Origin: Anaerolineales bacterium
Lineage (GTDB): Bacteria; Chloroflexota; Anaerolineae; Anaerolineales; UBA11858
NCBI GenBank assembly: GCA_028278545.1
Contig: JANQED010000033.1
Coordinates: 102,344-166,343 of the forward strand
Direction: 5' to 3'
Length of the DNA: 64,000 bases
Part shown: in pieces, positions 45,117 through 53,749 of the stretch
How positions within the stretch are numbered: position 1 is the first letter of the stretch
Layout: each line of letters begins with the position of its first letter
Program-made: the position numbers and the translations under genes
Notes under the pieces: generated by a model
The model's database searches: none
Told to the model about the DNA's origin: nothing
Seen by the model: the letters and a program-made list of their open reading frames with translations, nothing else

Positions 45117-47051
45117 ATGAAAGTTCTTGCCCTCAACGGCTCTCCCCGGATGAAAGCCAGCAGCACCTATCACATGCTCACCCCCTTGCTCGAAGGAATG
45201 GGAGCGGCTGGTGCAGAGACCGAGTTGATCCACATCCGCAAGCTCGATCTTGAGGTTTGTATCGGTTGTTACACCTGTTGGGTGCGTACGCCCGGCGAGT
45301 GCATCCACAAAGATAAGGACAGCATGGTCGCCGCCCTGGAGAGCTACAATACCGCCGATCTGGTTGTCTTCGGCACACCGCTTTATCACTTCAGCATGAG
45401 CGGCATTATGAAAACCTTCATCGACCGCACGCTGCCGCGCATTGAACCCTGGCTGATCACCCATCCCGACATCCCAGGTGTGACCTTTCACCCGGAACGT
45501 TTTCACAAGCCGAACAAGATGATGCTGGTCTCCCCCTGCGGCTTCCCTGAATTCGAGCACTTCGAGTCTTTGGTGGCGACCTTCCGTCACATGGCCCGCA
45601 TGGAACGCCTTGAATATATTGGTGAAATCCTGCGCCCGGGAGCCGAAGCCCTCAGTCGCCGCTCGCTGCAAGGGTTGTTCACCTCCTATTATGATCTAAT
45701 CCGCATGGCTGGTGAGCAGATCGTTCAGGAGGGAGGCATCTCCGATGAGTTGCAGGCCGAGCTGCGGAAGGACTTATTCCCCGGCGGCAAACAGGCCTTT
45801 TATGATATGGCCGGCGCCTACTGGGAGCAGCAGATGGATCGGTTCAAGGTTCCTGAAGAGAAGCGGCGCACCGTCCCCATCCTGGCTACCGATCTAGATA
45901 GTATTCCTTATGTTCCTGGAGGAGGCGGATCGACCGCAGGCGTGGTTCAGATCGAGGGGCGTTATTATGTCCCCAATGAGTACATGCTCAATTACTTGGC
46001 CGGGATGTACAACCCCAAGGCCATCCCCGATCTGCGAGCCACAATTCAGTTCACCATCACCCGGCCCAAGGAGGTAGACTTCGATCCCGGCCCTGTTGAC
46101 TGGTACATGCATATCGACGACGTGAAATGTGAACTCCACCAGGGGCGTACTGCGCTGCCCACGCTGGCTATCACCACCCCGCACGAGGTCTGGCAGGATA
46201 TCGGCATGGGCTTGTTGGACGCCGAGGCCGCCTTTACCGATGGTAAATTCGATGCCAACGGCTCGATGACCCTGTTGGAGCAGTTCCCACAGATTTTCGA
46301 ATATCCCCAACCGGGCGAGGGCGGGCGCGTGAACCCTGAGTTGGACATGATCATGATGGGCATGCCCATGGTTTTCAGCCCGAAAGCAGCCGGCGATCTC
46401 GATGCCACCATTCAATTTGTGCTCGGCGGGGAGGGCGGCGGCATGTACCACCTGCGCATCCGCGATGGTGAATGCACTTCCCACCGCGGGCCGGTTGTCG
46501 ACGCTGACCTGACCATCAACGCCCCCGCCGAAACCTGGCTGGCGATCTCCAAGGGAGAGGTTGACGGCCAGCAAGCCTTTATGGAGGGGAAATACCGCAC
46601 CACTGGCGATATGAACGTGATGATGAAGATGAGCGATCTTTTCGATGCATCGGCTGCTCCCCAATCGTCGGTCTCCGGCACCCAGCCCCCGGAAACGCAG
46701 GAGGAAACACCTATGGTTGACTTGACCACTCTCAATTGCCGCGAGACGATTGCCGGGATGCCGACGGTCTTCGACGCCGGGGCTGCCGGTGACCTGATCG
46801 CCGATATCCAGTTCGATGTGAGCGGCGAGGAACCCGGAAGCTACTACTTGCAAATCGAAAAGGGTACCTGCACCTTCCATGAGGGTGAGTCCCCCTCCCC
46901 CAAGCTGACCATCCACTCCCCCTCTGAGGTCTGGCTGGCGGTCAGCCGCGGTGAAATGGATGGACAGGCCGCCTTCATGCAGCAGAAGTACACCGTGGAG
47001 GGCGATTTCAACCTGATGCTGAAGCTGAATGATTTGTTTGGGGCTGGGTGA
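45117..47051 (+). CDS. Fe-S flavoprotein/NAD(P)H-dependent FMN reductase domain fused to three SCP2-like domains
   Basis: MKVLALNGSPRMKASSTYHML; CIGCYTCWVRTPGEC (C-x2-C-x2-C-x7-C); three repeats ending ...TIHSPSEVWLAVSRGEMDGQAAFMQQKYTVEGDFNLMLKL. Confidence 0.85.
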   Translation: MKVLALNGSPRMKASSTYHMLTPLLEGMGAAGAETELIHIRKLDLEVCIGCYTCWVRTPGECIHKDKDSMVAALESYNTADLVVFGTPLYHFSMSGIMKTFIDRTLPRIEPWLITHPDIPGVTFHPERFHKPNKMMLVSPCGFPEFEHFESLVATFRHMARMERLEYIGEILRPGAEALSRRSLQGLFTSYYDLIRMAGEQIVQEGGISDELQAELRKDLFPGGKQAFYDMAGAYWEQQMDRFKVPEEKRRTVPILATDLDSIPYVPGGGGSTAGVVQIEGRYYVPNEYMLNYLAGMYNPKAIPDLRATIQFTITRPKEVDFDPGPVDWYMHIDDVKCELHQGRTALPTLAITTPHEVWQDIGMGLLDAEAAFTDGKFDANGSMTLLEQFPQIFEYPQPGEGGRVNPELDMIMMGMPMVFSPKAAGDLDATIQFVLGGEGGGMYHLRIRDGECTSHRGPVVDADLTINAPAETWLAISKGEVDGQQAFMEGKYRTTGDMNVMMKMSDLFDASAAPQSSVSGTQPPETQEETPMVDLTTLNCRETIAGMPTVFDAGAAGDLIADIQFDVSGEEPGSYYLQIEKGTCTFHEGESPSPKLTIHSPSEVWLAVSRGEMDGQAAFMQQKYTVEGDFNLMLKLNDLFGAG

Positions 47052-47061
47052 GGTTTTGACT

Positions 47062-48150
47062 ATGGGAATCCCCAGTGATCTCACTTTACGCCAGACCCTG
47101 GAAGGCATGACCCTCACCTTCAACGCTGAAGCCGCGGCTGGCCTCCGTGCAGTCATCCAATTCGATGTGACCCCTGCGAGTACCCTTGAGGGTGAGGCAG
47201 GAGAGGATTCCGACGTTTATCACCTGTCCATTGCGGATGGCGAATGTCTCTTTCACATCGGCCCCGCCGAAACGCCGACGCTGACCATCACCACGCCGGA
47301 AGATGTGTGGCTGAAGATCAGCCGCGGGGAACTCTCCGGGCAGGATGCGCTGATGCAGGGGTTGTACGACGCCAGCGGCGATCTTAGCCTGATGCTTAAA
47401 ATGGATAACCTGTTCAAGAGCGCTGACGAGGTTTCGTTCGAAGCACCCTCTGACCATCGCCCCGCCGGGCCAATCCCCTTGCCGGGAATGGCCTGGATGA
47501 CGGTTGCGTTCATCCCCTGGATGATCCATTGGATCACTTTCGATATCCCCGGCGTGGGCTACTGGATCAGCGTTGGATTGCCTCTGCTGCTTGCAGCGTT
47601 GATTGTCGGTTACCGCTTGGTCTTCGACCGCCCGACCTGGATGGAATGGGGCGGGTTGGGGTTCTTTTCAATGGCAGCCGCGCTGACGCTGACCGGAACC
47701 GAGGGACTCACCCAGGGTTATGCCCGTTGGGGTTCGATCCTCAGCAGTGTGGTGATGGGGGGACTGTGGTTGAGCAGTTTGCTGTTTGCGAAGATGCCGC
47801 TCTCGGCGGAGTATTCAAAATGGGGCTTCGTCAGAGCTTTGTGGCGAAACAGCATGTTCATCTACCCCAATGCCGTCATCAGCTTGATGTGGGGCTGGCA
47901 GTTCATCGCTGCGGCGTTCTTTGGGATCGCCGCGATCCTGCTCCCGGAGCACAGGCTGATCTTCACGCTCGCCCGCTACCTGCTGCTCGTGCCTGCATTC
48001 ATCTTCACATCGGCTTACCAGAAACGCGCCCCGATTGCCAATCCCCGATTTAGCGATGCCCAACTTCGCTTCTGGGCTGGGCTGGGGTTATTCGCGGTTT
48101 TTGGGCTACTGCTGACCGCGGCGATGCCCGGTGTAATACCCCCTTTTTAG
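47062..48150 (+). CDS. SCP2-like domain fused to a multi-pass membrane domain
   Basis: N-terminal SCP2 (TLTITTPEDVWLKISRGELSGQDALMQGLYDASGDLSLMLKMDNLF) then about 6 hydrophobic segments; ATG at 47062. Confidence 0.8.
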   Translation: MGIPSDLTLRQTLEGMTLTFNAEAAAGLRAVIQFDVTPASTLEGEAGEDSDVYHLSIADGECLFHIGPAETPTLTITTPEDVWLKISRGELSGQDALMQGLYDASGDLSLMLKMDNLFKSADEVSFEAPSDHRPAGPIPLPGMAWMTVAFIPWMIHWITFDIPGVGYWISVGLPLLLAALIVGYRLVFDRPTWMEWGGLGFFSMAAALTLTGTEGLTQGYARWGSILSSVVMGGLWLSSLLFAKMPLSAEYSKWGFVRALWRNSMFIYPNAVISLMWGWQFIAAAFFGIAAILLPEHRLIFTLARYLLLVPAFIFTSAYQKRAPIANPRFSDAQLRFWAGLGLFAVFGLLLTAAMPGVIPPF

Positions 48151-48302
48151 GATGGATCGCGCTGGTGCCGCTCTTGATGGTGGTCACGATATCGCCCCCC
48201 AAACAGCATTACGCTCTCGCGCTGCCGTTTGGCGTGTTCCTGTCCATTGGGTGCATAACTGGTATCCAAACATTTTCCCGCCAGCCTTGGGTTCTTCTTT
48301 AA
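48147..48302 (+). pseudogene. Out-of-frame hydrophobic extension after the SCP2-membrane gene
   Basis: -1 frame relative to 47062..48150: LGWIALVPLLMVVTISPPKQHYALALPFGVFLSIGCITGIQTFSRQPWVLL*. Confidence 0.45.
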
Positions 48303-48321
48303 TCCTGGCCGTGGGGACGTT

Positions 48322-49338
48322 TTACGCCGCTGTGCTGCGTTCGTGGGTCTGGCTGGGATGTTCCACTACAACGACGATTTTTCCCTGAGCATGTCCCTCT
48401 CCAAGATATCGAAGAGCATCCGCTGCGTCACTCAAGGGGTAATGCCGGTCAATGACTGGCTTGACTTTGCCAGACGCGAGAAGTTCTTTCATAAACGCTA
48501 AATCTTTTTGATTGATATTTGCTAGAAAAGAACCGATTTTCTTGTTTTCGGTTTTTAAAATCCACCACCCCTGGAGCATACCTACAAGGAGCTGGATGAT
48601 TGAAGTGCCGCCACCGCCAGCCAAAACGCAAATGCCATTTGGTTTCAGCGCTTGCTTGAATTTAGACATTGAGAGATTGCCATTCGCAACGAAAATCAGA
48701 TCGTAAAGTTTTCCATCTTTCAGAAAGTCTTCACGGGTATAGTCAATCACATGGTCAGCGCCGATTGAGTGTGCGATGTCCACATTCCTGGTACTACACA
48801 CAGCCGTCACTTCTGTTCCAAATGATTTGGCAATCTGAATAGCAAATGTGCCGACACCCCCGGAGGCACCATAAATCAAAACATCGTTGCCTGATTGGAT
48901 TTGGCCTTCGTCACGAAGCCCCTGAAGAGCAGTCAGTGCTGCCATTGATGCAGTGGATGCTTCCTCAAAGGAAACATTAGGTGGTATCAATGCCAGAGAC
49001 TTTTCATTAGCACAAACATATTCAGCAAAGCCGCCGCTTCCGCCCTTTGCAGCCCCGAATACTTGATCGCCTAGATGAAATCGGGTGACGTTTTTACCAA
49101 TAGCAACAACTTTTCCGGCGATGTCGGCTCCGAGGGTGTTCTTTTTTGGTCTGAGCAACCCGCCTCCCATCAAACGGATTAGGAATACATCTGCTGTCAG
49201 GAAGTGCCAATCATACGCATTGGCAGAAGCCGCATGAACTTCTACTAAAACCTCATCGTCGAGGGGAGTAGGTTTCTCTACATCCTTGAATTCAAGCACA
49301 TCTGGCGATCCATACTTTGTGTACACAATTGCTTTCAC
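48322..49338 (-). CDS. Zinc-less/quinone-oxidoreductase-type NAD(P)-dependent alcohol dehydrogenase
   Basis: MKAIVYTKYGSPDVLEFKDVEKPTP; VLIYGASGGVGTFAIQIAKSFGTEVTAVCSTRN. Confidence 0.92.
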   Translation of the reverse strand: MKAIVYTKYGSPDVLEFKDVEKPTPLDDEVLVEVHAASANAYDWHFLTADVFLIRLMGGGLLRPKKNTLGADIAGKVVAIGKNVTRFHLGDQVFGAAKGGSGGFAEYVCANEKSLALIPPNVSFEEASTASMAALTALQGLRDEGQIQSGNDVLIYGASGGVGTFAIQIAKSFGTEVTAVCSTRNVDIAHSIGADHVIDYTREDFLKDGKLYDLIFVANGNLSMSKFKQALKPNGICVLAGGGGTSIIQLLVGMLQGWWILKTENKKIGSFLANINQKDLAFMKELLASGKVKPVIDRHYPLSDAADALRYLGEGHAQGKIVVVVEHPSQTHERSTAA

Positions 49339-49444
49339 AGGCTACCTCCAATCCCGTGGGGTGTAAAAATTATATCCGGAAAAAATAGGTGAAAACATTC
49401 TACTTTCACTAAGTACCAAGTTTACCGGCAAATCACCACTTAAT

Positions 49445-49641
49445 CTACGGCAATCCCAACTCAGCGGCGCGGGCAACAGCCTCGATGCGTCAATGTCCCC
49501 GCAATTTCCAAAGATTTTCCGGTTATGCCCTTTAACGGTGTCTAGGGCAAGGAAAAGCCGCTCACCTGGCTCAAAATTTGAAAGTCCTTGGCAGATCAAT
49601 TGTAGCACTTCTAACTCGCGTTTGCTCAATGGCTTGATAAG
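49445..49641 (-). pseudogene. Remnant of a LuxR/MalT-type regulator C-terminal HTH
   Basis: LIKPLSKRELEVLQLICQGLSN..GERLFLALDTVKGHNRKIFG then frameshift and internal stop, tail RIEAVARAAELGLP* in another frame. Confidence 0.75.
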
Positions 49642-49661
49642 GGGCTGCGAAGAGAGAAGAT

Positions 49662-50381
49662 TCACCTTTCTGCTTGTTTTCGGAGTTGATATAGGGTTAA
49701 CAGCGTGCATATACAGATGAGCGTAAATGCTATTGTGCTGGTGAAAAGGCTGGTTTGGCCCTCGCTGCCGGTCACCTCTTGGTGGGCAACCGGCTCGATC
49801 TCTTTTGCACAGGTTTCGGGGTTGAAGTTTTCGTTCAAGGCGTATGAGATCGTAAACTGGACGGTGAAGATCTGCTCGTCATGCACCAGGTGAAATTCGC
49901 CCCTCTGAGCGATGGGCAGATAAACCAACCCCGGACGACTGAAATCCAAGATGTTGCGATCCTCGATGTAGGACACGAGTCTGGGCAGGTTTTGGGTGTC
50001 TAGGCGTAACGCTGCCTCACTGGTAACCACGTAGGCAGCCAGAGCAGGCACCTGATCGATCGACAAGATTTCGTCTGAGGTGCTCTCCTCGGCCAGCCCA
50101 TCCTGAGTTATGGAGGGTTGCTCTGTAACCAAGACGGCTGCGCGCGCCTCATGGGGCAACACGTACAGCGGCGTTTGAGCGTTGTTGTGGATGAGCAGGT
50201 ATCCTTTGGCTGAATCCCTCGGGGAAAGTTTGATGTCTATCTCTTCGGGCAGCAGCATACCCCCGATGCTGTAAACCTCGGCGAACCAGTAATCTGGCTG
50301 CGGCTCACAGGCTTTGGTTTGATGAGGGAGTGATAGTATCCCCCCGATCAGCACCATGAAAGTCGCAGTACGCTGTATCAT
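49662..50381 (-). CDS. Exported hypothetical protein with C-terminal TM anchor
   Basis: Signal-like N-terminus, C-terminal STIAFTLICICTLLTLYQLRKQAER. Confidence 0.6.
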   Translation of the reverse strand: MIQRTATFMVLIGGILSLPHQTKACEPQPDYWFAEVYSIGGMLLPEEIDIKLSPRDSAKGYLLIHNNAQTPLYVLPHEARAAVLVTEQPSITQDGLAEESTSDEILSIDQVPALAAYVVTSEAALRLDTQNLPRLVSYIEDRNILDFSRPGLVYLPIAQRGEFHLVHDEQIFTVQFTISYALNENFNPETCAKEIEPVAHQEVTGSEGQTSLFTSTIAFTLICICTLLTLYQLRKQAER

Positions 50382-50494
50382 GGTTGATATTTTATCGCGC
50401 CTCTGACCTCAGCAGGGGCACACCTGAAAGAAAGTGCACCCCGCCTGACGCGCCGTTTGGCGATATGGTAAACTCCTCTCGGTATTTACGCATC

Positions 50495-52903
50495 ATGGAT
50501 GAGAAAACGCTCCGCACCCTCGAATATCCTAAAATACTCGATCGCCTGGCTGAGTATTGTGCTTTCAGCGCCTCAGCCGACAAAGCGCGCGCCCTGAAAC
50601 CCTCCGTGAAGCTGCACGAAGCCCGTGAGCGCCTGGCTGAGACCAGTGAAGCCCGCCAACTTTTGGAGGAACGCCCCTCCACAAGCATCGGCGGGGCGCG
50701 TGACATACGCGAATCTCTCAAAGCGGCCTCCCGTCAGGCGGTTCTGGAGGCCGATCAACTGCTCGATATCAAGTACACCCTCATCGCCGCCCGCAGCCTG
50801 CGGCGTCTGTTCGAGCGCGAGGGAGACCGCTACCCGCACCTGGCGGAGATCACATTACGCCTGCCGCTTTCGACGGGGTTGGTCGATGCTATCAGCCGCA
50901 CGCTCAACGACCGTGGTGAAATCCTGGACTCTGCTTCGGATAAACTGGCTAACATCCGGCGCGATCTAAAAATCGAGCACGACCGCTTGCTCTCCCAGTT
51001 GAAGCGGATGATCAACAATCCTGACATCTCCCCTTATTTGCAGGAGACCCTGATCACACAGCGGGATGGCCGCTATGTGATCCCCCTGCGGGCGGATTTC
51101 AAAGGGCGCGTGAAAGGCATCGTGCATGATCAATCGGCTTCGGGGGCCACGCTTTTTGTTGAGCCGCTCAGTGTGGTAGAGAAGAACAACAAATATAAGG
51201 AATTGCAGCTTGAGGAGAGAGATGAAATACGTCGGGTTCTCTTAGCGCTGACGGCCCAGGTGGCTGAGCACGCTCTGGTGTTAGAGGAGATGATCGAAGC
51301 CCTGGCAGATTTGGATATTGCATTCGCCAAAGCGAAGTACGCGGAAGACATGGAGGCTGCCGAACCGAAACTGACTCCAATGACCGATGACCGAGGACCG
51401 AAGTCCGACTCCCGTCCTCCGACACCCATCATCCGTCTTCTCGATGCCCGGCACCCCATGCTGGACCAGGAAACGGTCATCCCCATCGATGTCGAGTTAG
51501 ACCCTCAAACCTGGGCACTCGTGATCACCGGTCCCAACACCGGCGGCAAGACCGTCTCACTGAAAACAGTCGGTTTGCTGTCCCTGATGGCCCAGAGTGG
51601 GCTGCATATCCCAGCCCACCCCGAGTCTGAGATCAGCCTCTTCAAATCGATATACGCCGATATTGGTGATGAGCAATCGATAGAGCAATCCTTGTCCACG
51701 TTTTCGGGGCATATCACCAATATCATCCGGATTTTGGAGCGCGCCGACTCCAGTTCGTTAGTGATCCTGGATGAATTGGGCGCGGGCACGGACCCCCAGG
51801 AAGGCGCGGCCCTGGCAAGGGTGCTGCTGACGCACGTAGTTCAGCGTGGGATTACCACCCTGGTGACGACCCACCATCCAGAGCTGAAAGCGTACGCCCA
51901 CGCCACCCCAGGAGTGATCAACGCCAGCGTGGAGTTCGATCTGGAGTCTCTTCAGCCTACCTATCACCTGACGATTGGCCTGCCCGGACGCTCCAATGCC
52001 CTGGCGATTGCCGAAAGGCTGGGGCTGCCAGCGGAGATCGTCAACGCGGCGCGGCAGGAGATTGATCCCGCCGACCTGCGCGCTGAAGACCTTCTGGATG
52101 ACATCTACCGCCAGCGGGATATCTCCCAAGAGGCCCGCCTGCGTGCTGAGGAAGCCAAACACCAGTCAGAGGAGCTGCACGCTGAATTGGCGGAACGCTT
52201 GGAAGCGATTGAGGACGAGCGCCGAGAAGTACTCGAGCAGGCCCGTCAGGAGGCCGCGGAGGAGGTCAAAGGCGTTCGGGATGAAATCCGTCATCTGCGG
52301 GCGGAACTGCGCCGCGCCCGCCAGCCCCTGGAAGTGATCCAGCAGGCGGAAGAGAAGATCGAGGAGCTGGCCGAAGAGGTTGAAATTCCGGTCGTGCGCC
52401 AGGTGCCAGATATTACGCCGGTGAGCGGCCCAATCCGCTTGGGCGCGAAGGTGCGCGTACCCAGTCTGGATAAGGAGGGGATTGTGCGGACTCTCGGTGA
52501 GGAGAAAGCCGAGGTGCAGATTGGTGTGCTGCGGGTGCGGGCGAAGTTGTCGGAGCTGGTGTTGGTCGGTGGTGGCGAAGCGTCCCCCAAAGAGAAGGGG
52601 GAGCCGCCGCCGAGCGCCGTTCGACGTCCAACATCCGACGTCGGCAGCCATCCGTCCCCTGGTGTCGAGCTCGACCTGCGCGGTCAGCGCGCCGATGAGG
52701 CCCTTGATCTGCTGGAGAGTTATCTTGATCGAGCTTATCTGGCGCGGCTGCCCTGGGTGCGCATCATCCATGGCAAGGGCACGGGGAAGCTGCGCAAAGT
52801 AGTGCGCGAGGCCCTGCAGCGCTATCCGCAGGTGAGGTCGTTCGAGGCTGGAAAGCATAATGAGGGCGGCGAGGGGGTCACGATAGCCGAATTGAGAAAG
52901 TAA
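50495..52903 (+). CDS. mutS2: Endonuclease MutS2
   Basis: MDEKTLRTLEYPKILDRLAEYCAF; Walker A ITGPNTGGKTVSLKTVGL; VILDELGAGTDPQEGAALA; C-terminal Smr domain VELDLRGQRADEALDLLESYLD...IIHGKGTGKLR. Confidence 0.95.
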   Translation: MDEKTLRTLEYPKILDRLAEYCAFSASADKARALKPSVKLHEARERLAETSEARQLLEERPSTSIGGARDIRESLKAASRQAVLEADQLLDIKYTLIAARSLRRLFEREGDRYPHLAEITLRLPLSTGLVDAISRTLNDRGEILDSASDKLANIRRDLKIEHDRLLSQLKRMINNPDISPYLQETLITQRDGRYVIPLRADFKGRVKGIVHDQSASGATLFVEPLSVVEKNNKYKELQLEERDEIRRVLLALTAQVAEHALVLEEMIEALADLDIAFAKAKYAEDMEAAEPKLTPMTDDRGPKSDSRPPTPIIRLLDARHPMLDQETVIPIDVELDPQTWALVITGPNTGGKTVSLKTVGLLSLMAQSGLHIPAHPESEISLFKSIYADIGDEQSIEQSLSTFSGHITNIIRILERADSSSLVILDELGAGTDPQEGAALARVLLTHVVQRGITTLVTTHHPELKAYAHATPGVINASVEFDLESLQPTYHLTIGLPGRSNALAIAERLGLPAEIVNAARQEIDPADLRAEDLLDDIYRQRDISQEARLRAEEAKHQSEELHAELAERLEAIEDERREVLEQARQEAAEEVKGVRDEIRHLRAELRRARQPLEVIQQAEEKIEELAEEVEIPVVRQVPDITPVSGPIRLGAKVRVPSLDKEGIVRTLGEEKAEVQIGVLRVRAKLSELVLVGGGEASPKEKGEPPPSAVRRPTSDVGSHPSPGVELDLRGQRADEALDLLESYLDRAYLARLPWVRIIHGKGTGKLRKVVREALQRYPQVRSFEAGKHNEGGEGVTIAELRK
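51374..51436 (+). repeat. Degenerate heptanucleotide tandem repeat, about 9 units, inside mutS2
   Basis: ACTCCAA TGACCGA TGACCGA GGACCGA AGTCCGA CTCCCGT CCTCCGA CACCCAT CATCCGT. Confidence 0.65.
52618..52645 (+). repeat. Degenerate heptanucleotide repeat, about 4 units, in the mutS2 linker before the Smr domain
   Basis: CGTTCGA CGTCCAA CATCCGA CGTCGGC. Confidence 0.45.
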
Positions 52904-52957
52904 TTGGACACGGGCGCATCAGGCGCGATTACGCATATTCGACTTATCTTTATTCAC

Positions 52958-53014
52958 TTGACAAGATTGCCCTTTTTGATATAACTAATATAACCCTTAT
53001 GGTCATATTAGTTA
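52958..53014 (+). promoter_or_regulatory. Promoter and long palindromic operator of the phd-PIN toxin-antitoxin operon
   Basis: TTGACA (52958-52963), 16 nt, TATAAC (52980-52985); TAACTAATATaACCcttatGGTcATATTAGTTA (52982-53014). Confidence 0.8.
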
Positions 53015-53026
53015 GGTGAGTGTGCT

Positions 53027-53296
53027 ATGGAAAAGAAGATCAGTGCAATGAATGCCCGGCAGAAATTTGGACAGATGTTGGAAGAGGCTTTCTACCGCGG
53101 AGATACATTTATTGTCGAACGCGCGGGTAAGCCAATGGCTGCTATTGTTTCGATTGAGCAATATCAGCAGTGGCAGGCAGAGCGAGAAGTATTTTTTGAC
53201 CGGATAACAAAGATACAAGAACGCATGGGCGAGTATGACGCCTCTGAGATTGAAACAGAAATCGCCGAAGCCGTCACCCTCGCAAAGGAAAGCTAA
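53027..53296 (+). CDS. Phd/YefM-like antitoxin
   Basis: MEKKISAMNARQKFGQMLEEAFYRGDTFIVERAGKPMAAIVSIEQYQQWQ. Confidence 0.9.
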   Translation: MEKKISAMNARQKFGQMLEEAFYRGDTFIVERAGKPMAAIVSIEQYQQWQAEREVFFDRITKIQERMGEYDASEIETEIAEAVTLAKES

Positions 53297-53308
53297 AACC
53301 TCGGGGAG

Positions 53309-53749
53309 ATGAGAGCCGTACTTGATGCCAACCAATTCGTGAGTGCGGTGCTTGTGCCTGTTGGTCATCCTGCACAAATCCTGTCGGCCTGGCGGATGGG
53401 AGAATTCGATCTGGTGGTCTCACCAGCCATCATAGCGGAAGTTCGGCGGGTTCTACTCTACCCTCGTTTGGTGAAGAAACACCAGATGGATGAACCTGAA
53501 GTGGATGACCTCCTGTTGGGGCTGAGATCATCAGCTATCATCTCGCCTGGTGCGCTTGAGGTACAAGTAGTAGAGGATGATCCTACGGACGACAAGTATA
53601 TTGCTTGTGCCCTGGAAGCCGGTGCAGAATATATTGTCAGTGGCGATGACCATTTGAGAAGCGTGGAAGAATATCAGGGGATAAAAATTGTCTCACCTGT
53701 TCAATTCCTCACGGATATATTGGGACACCATCTGGAGAATGTTGAATGA
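53309..53749 (+). CDS. PIN domain toxin
   Basis: MRAVLDANQFVSAVL...DDPTDDKYIACALEAGAEYIVSGDDHL. Confidence 0.92.
   Translation: MRAVLDANQFVSAVLVPVGHPAQILSAWRMGEFDLVVSPAIIAEVRRVLLYPRLVKKHQMDEPEVDDLLLGLRSSAIISPGALEVQVVEDDPTDDKYIACALEAGAEYIVSGDDHLRSVEEYQGIKIVSPVQFLTDILGHHLENVE

Noticed and set aside
45894-47156. 420-aa minus-strand ORF opposite the SCP2 repeats
   Set aside because: Its internal repetition mirrors the SCP2 repeats on the plus strand; not an independent gene.
47730-47746. GGTTCGATCC tRNA T-arm-like string
   Set aside because: Within the SCP2-membrane gene frame, with no cloverleaf around it.
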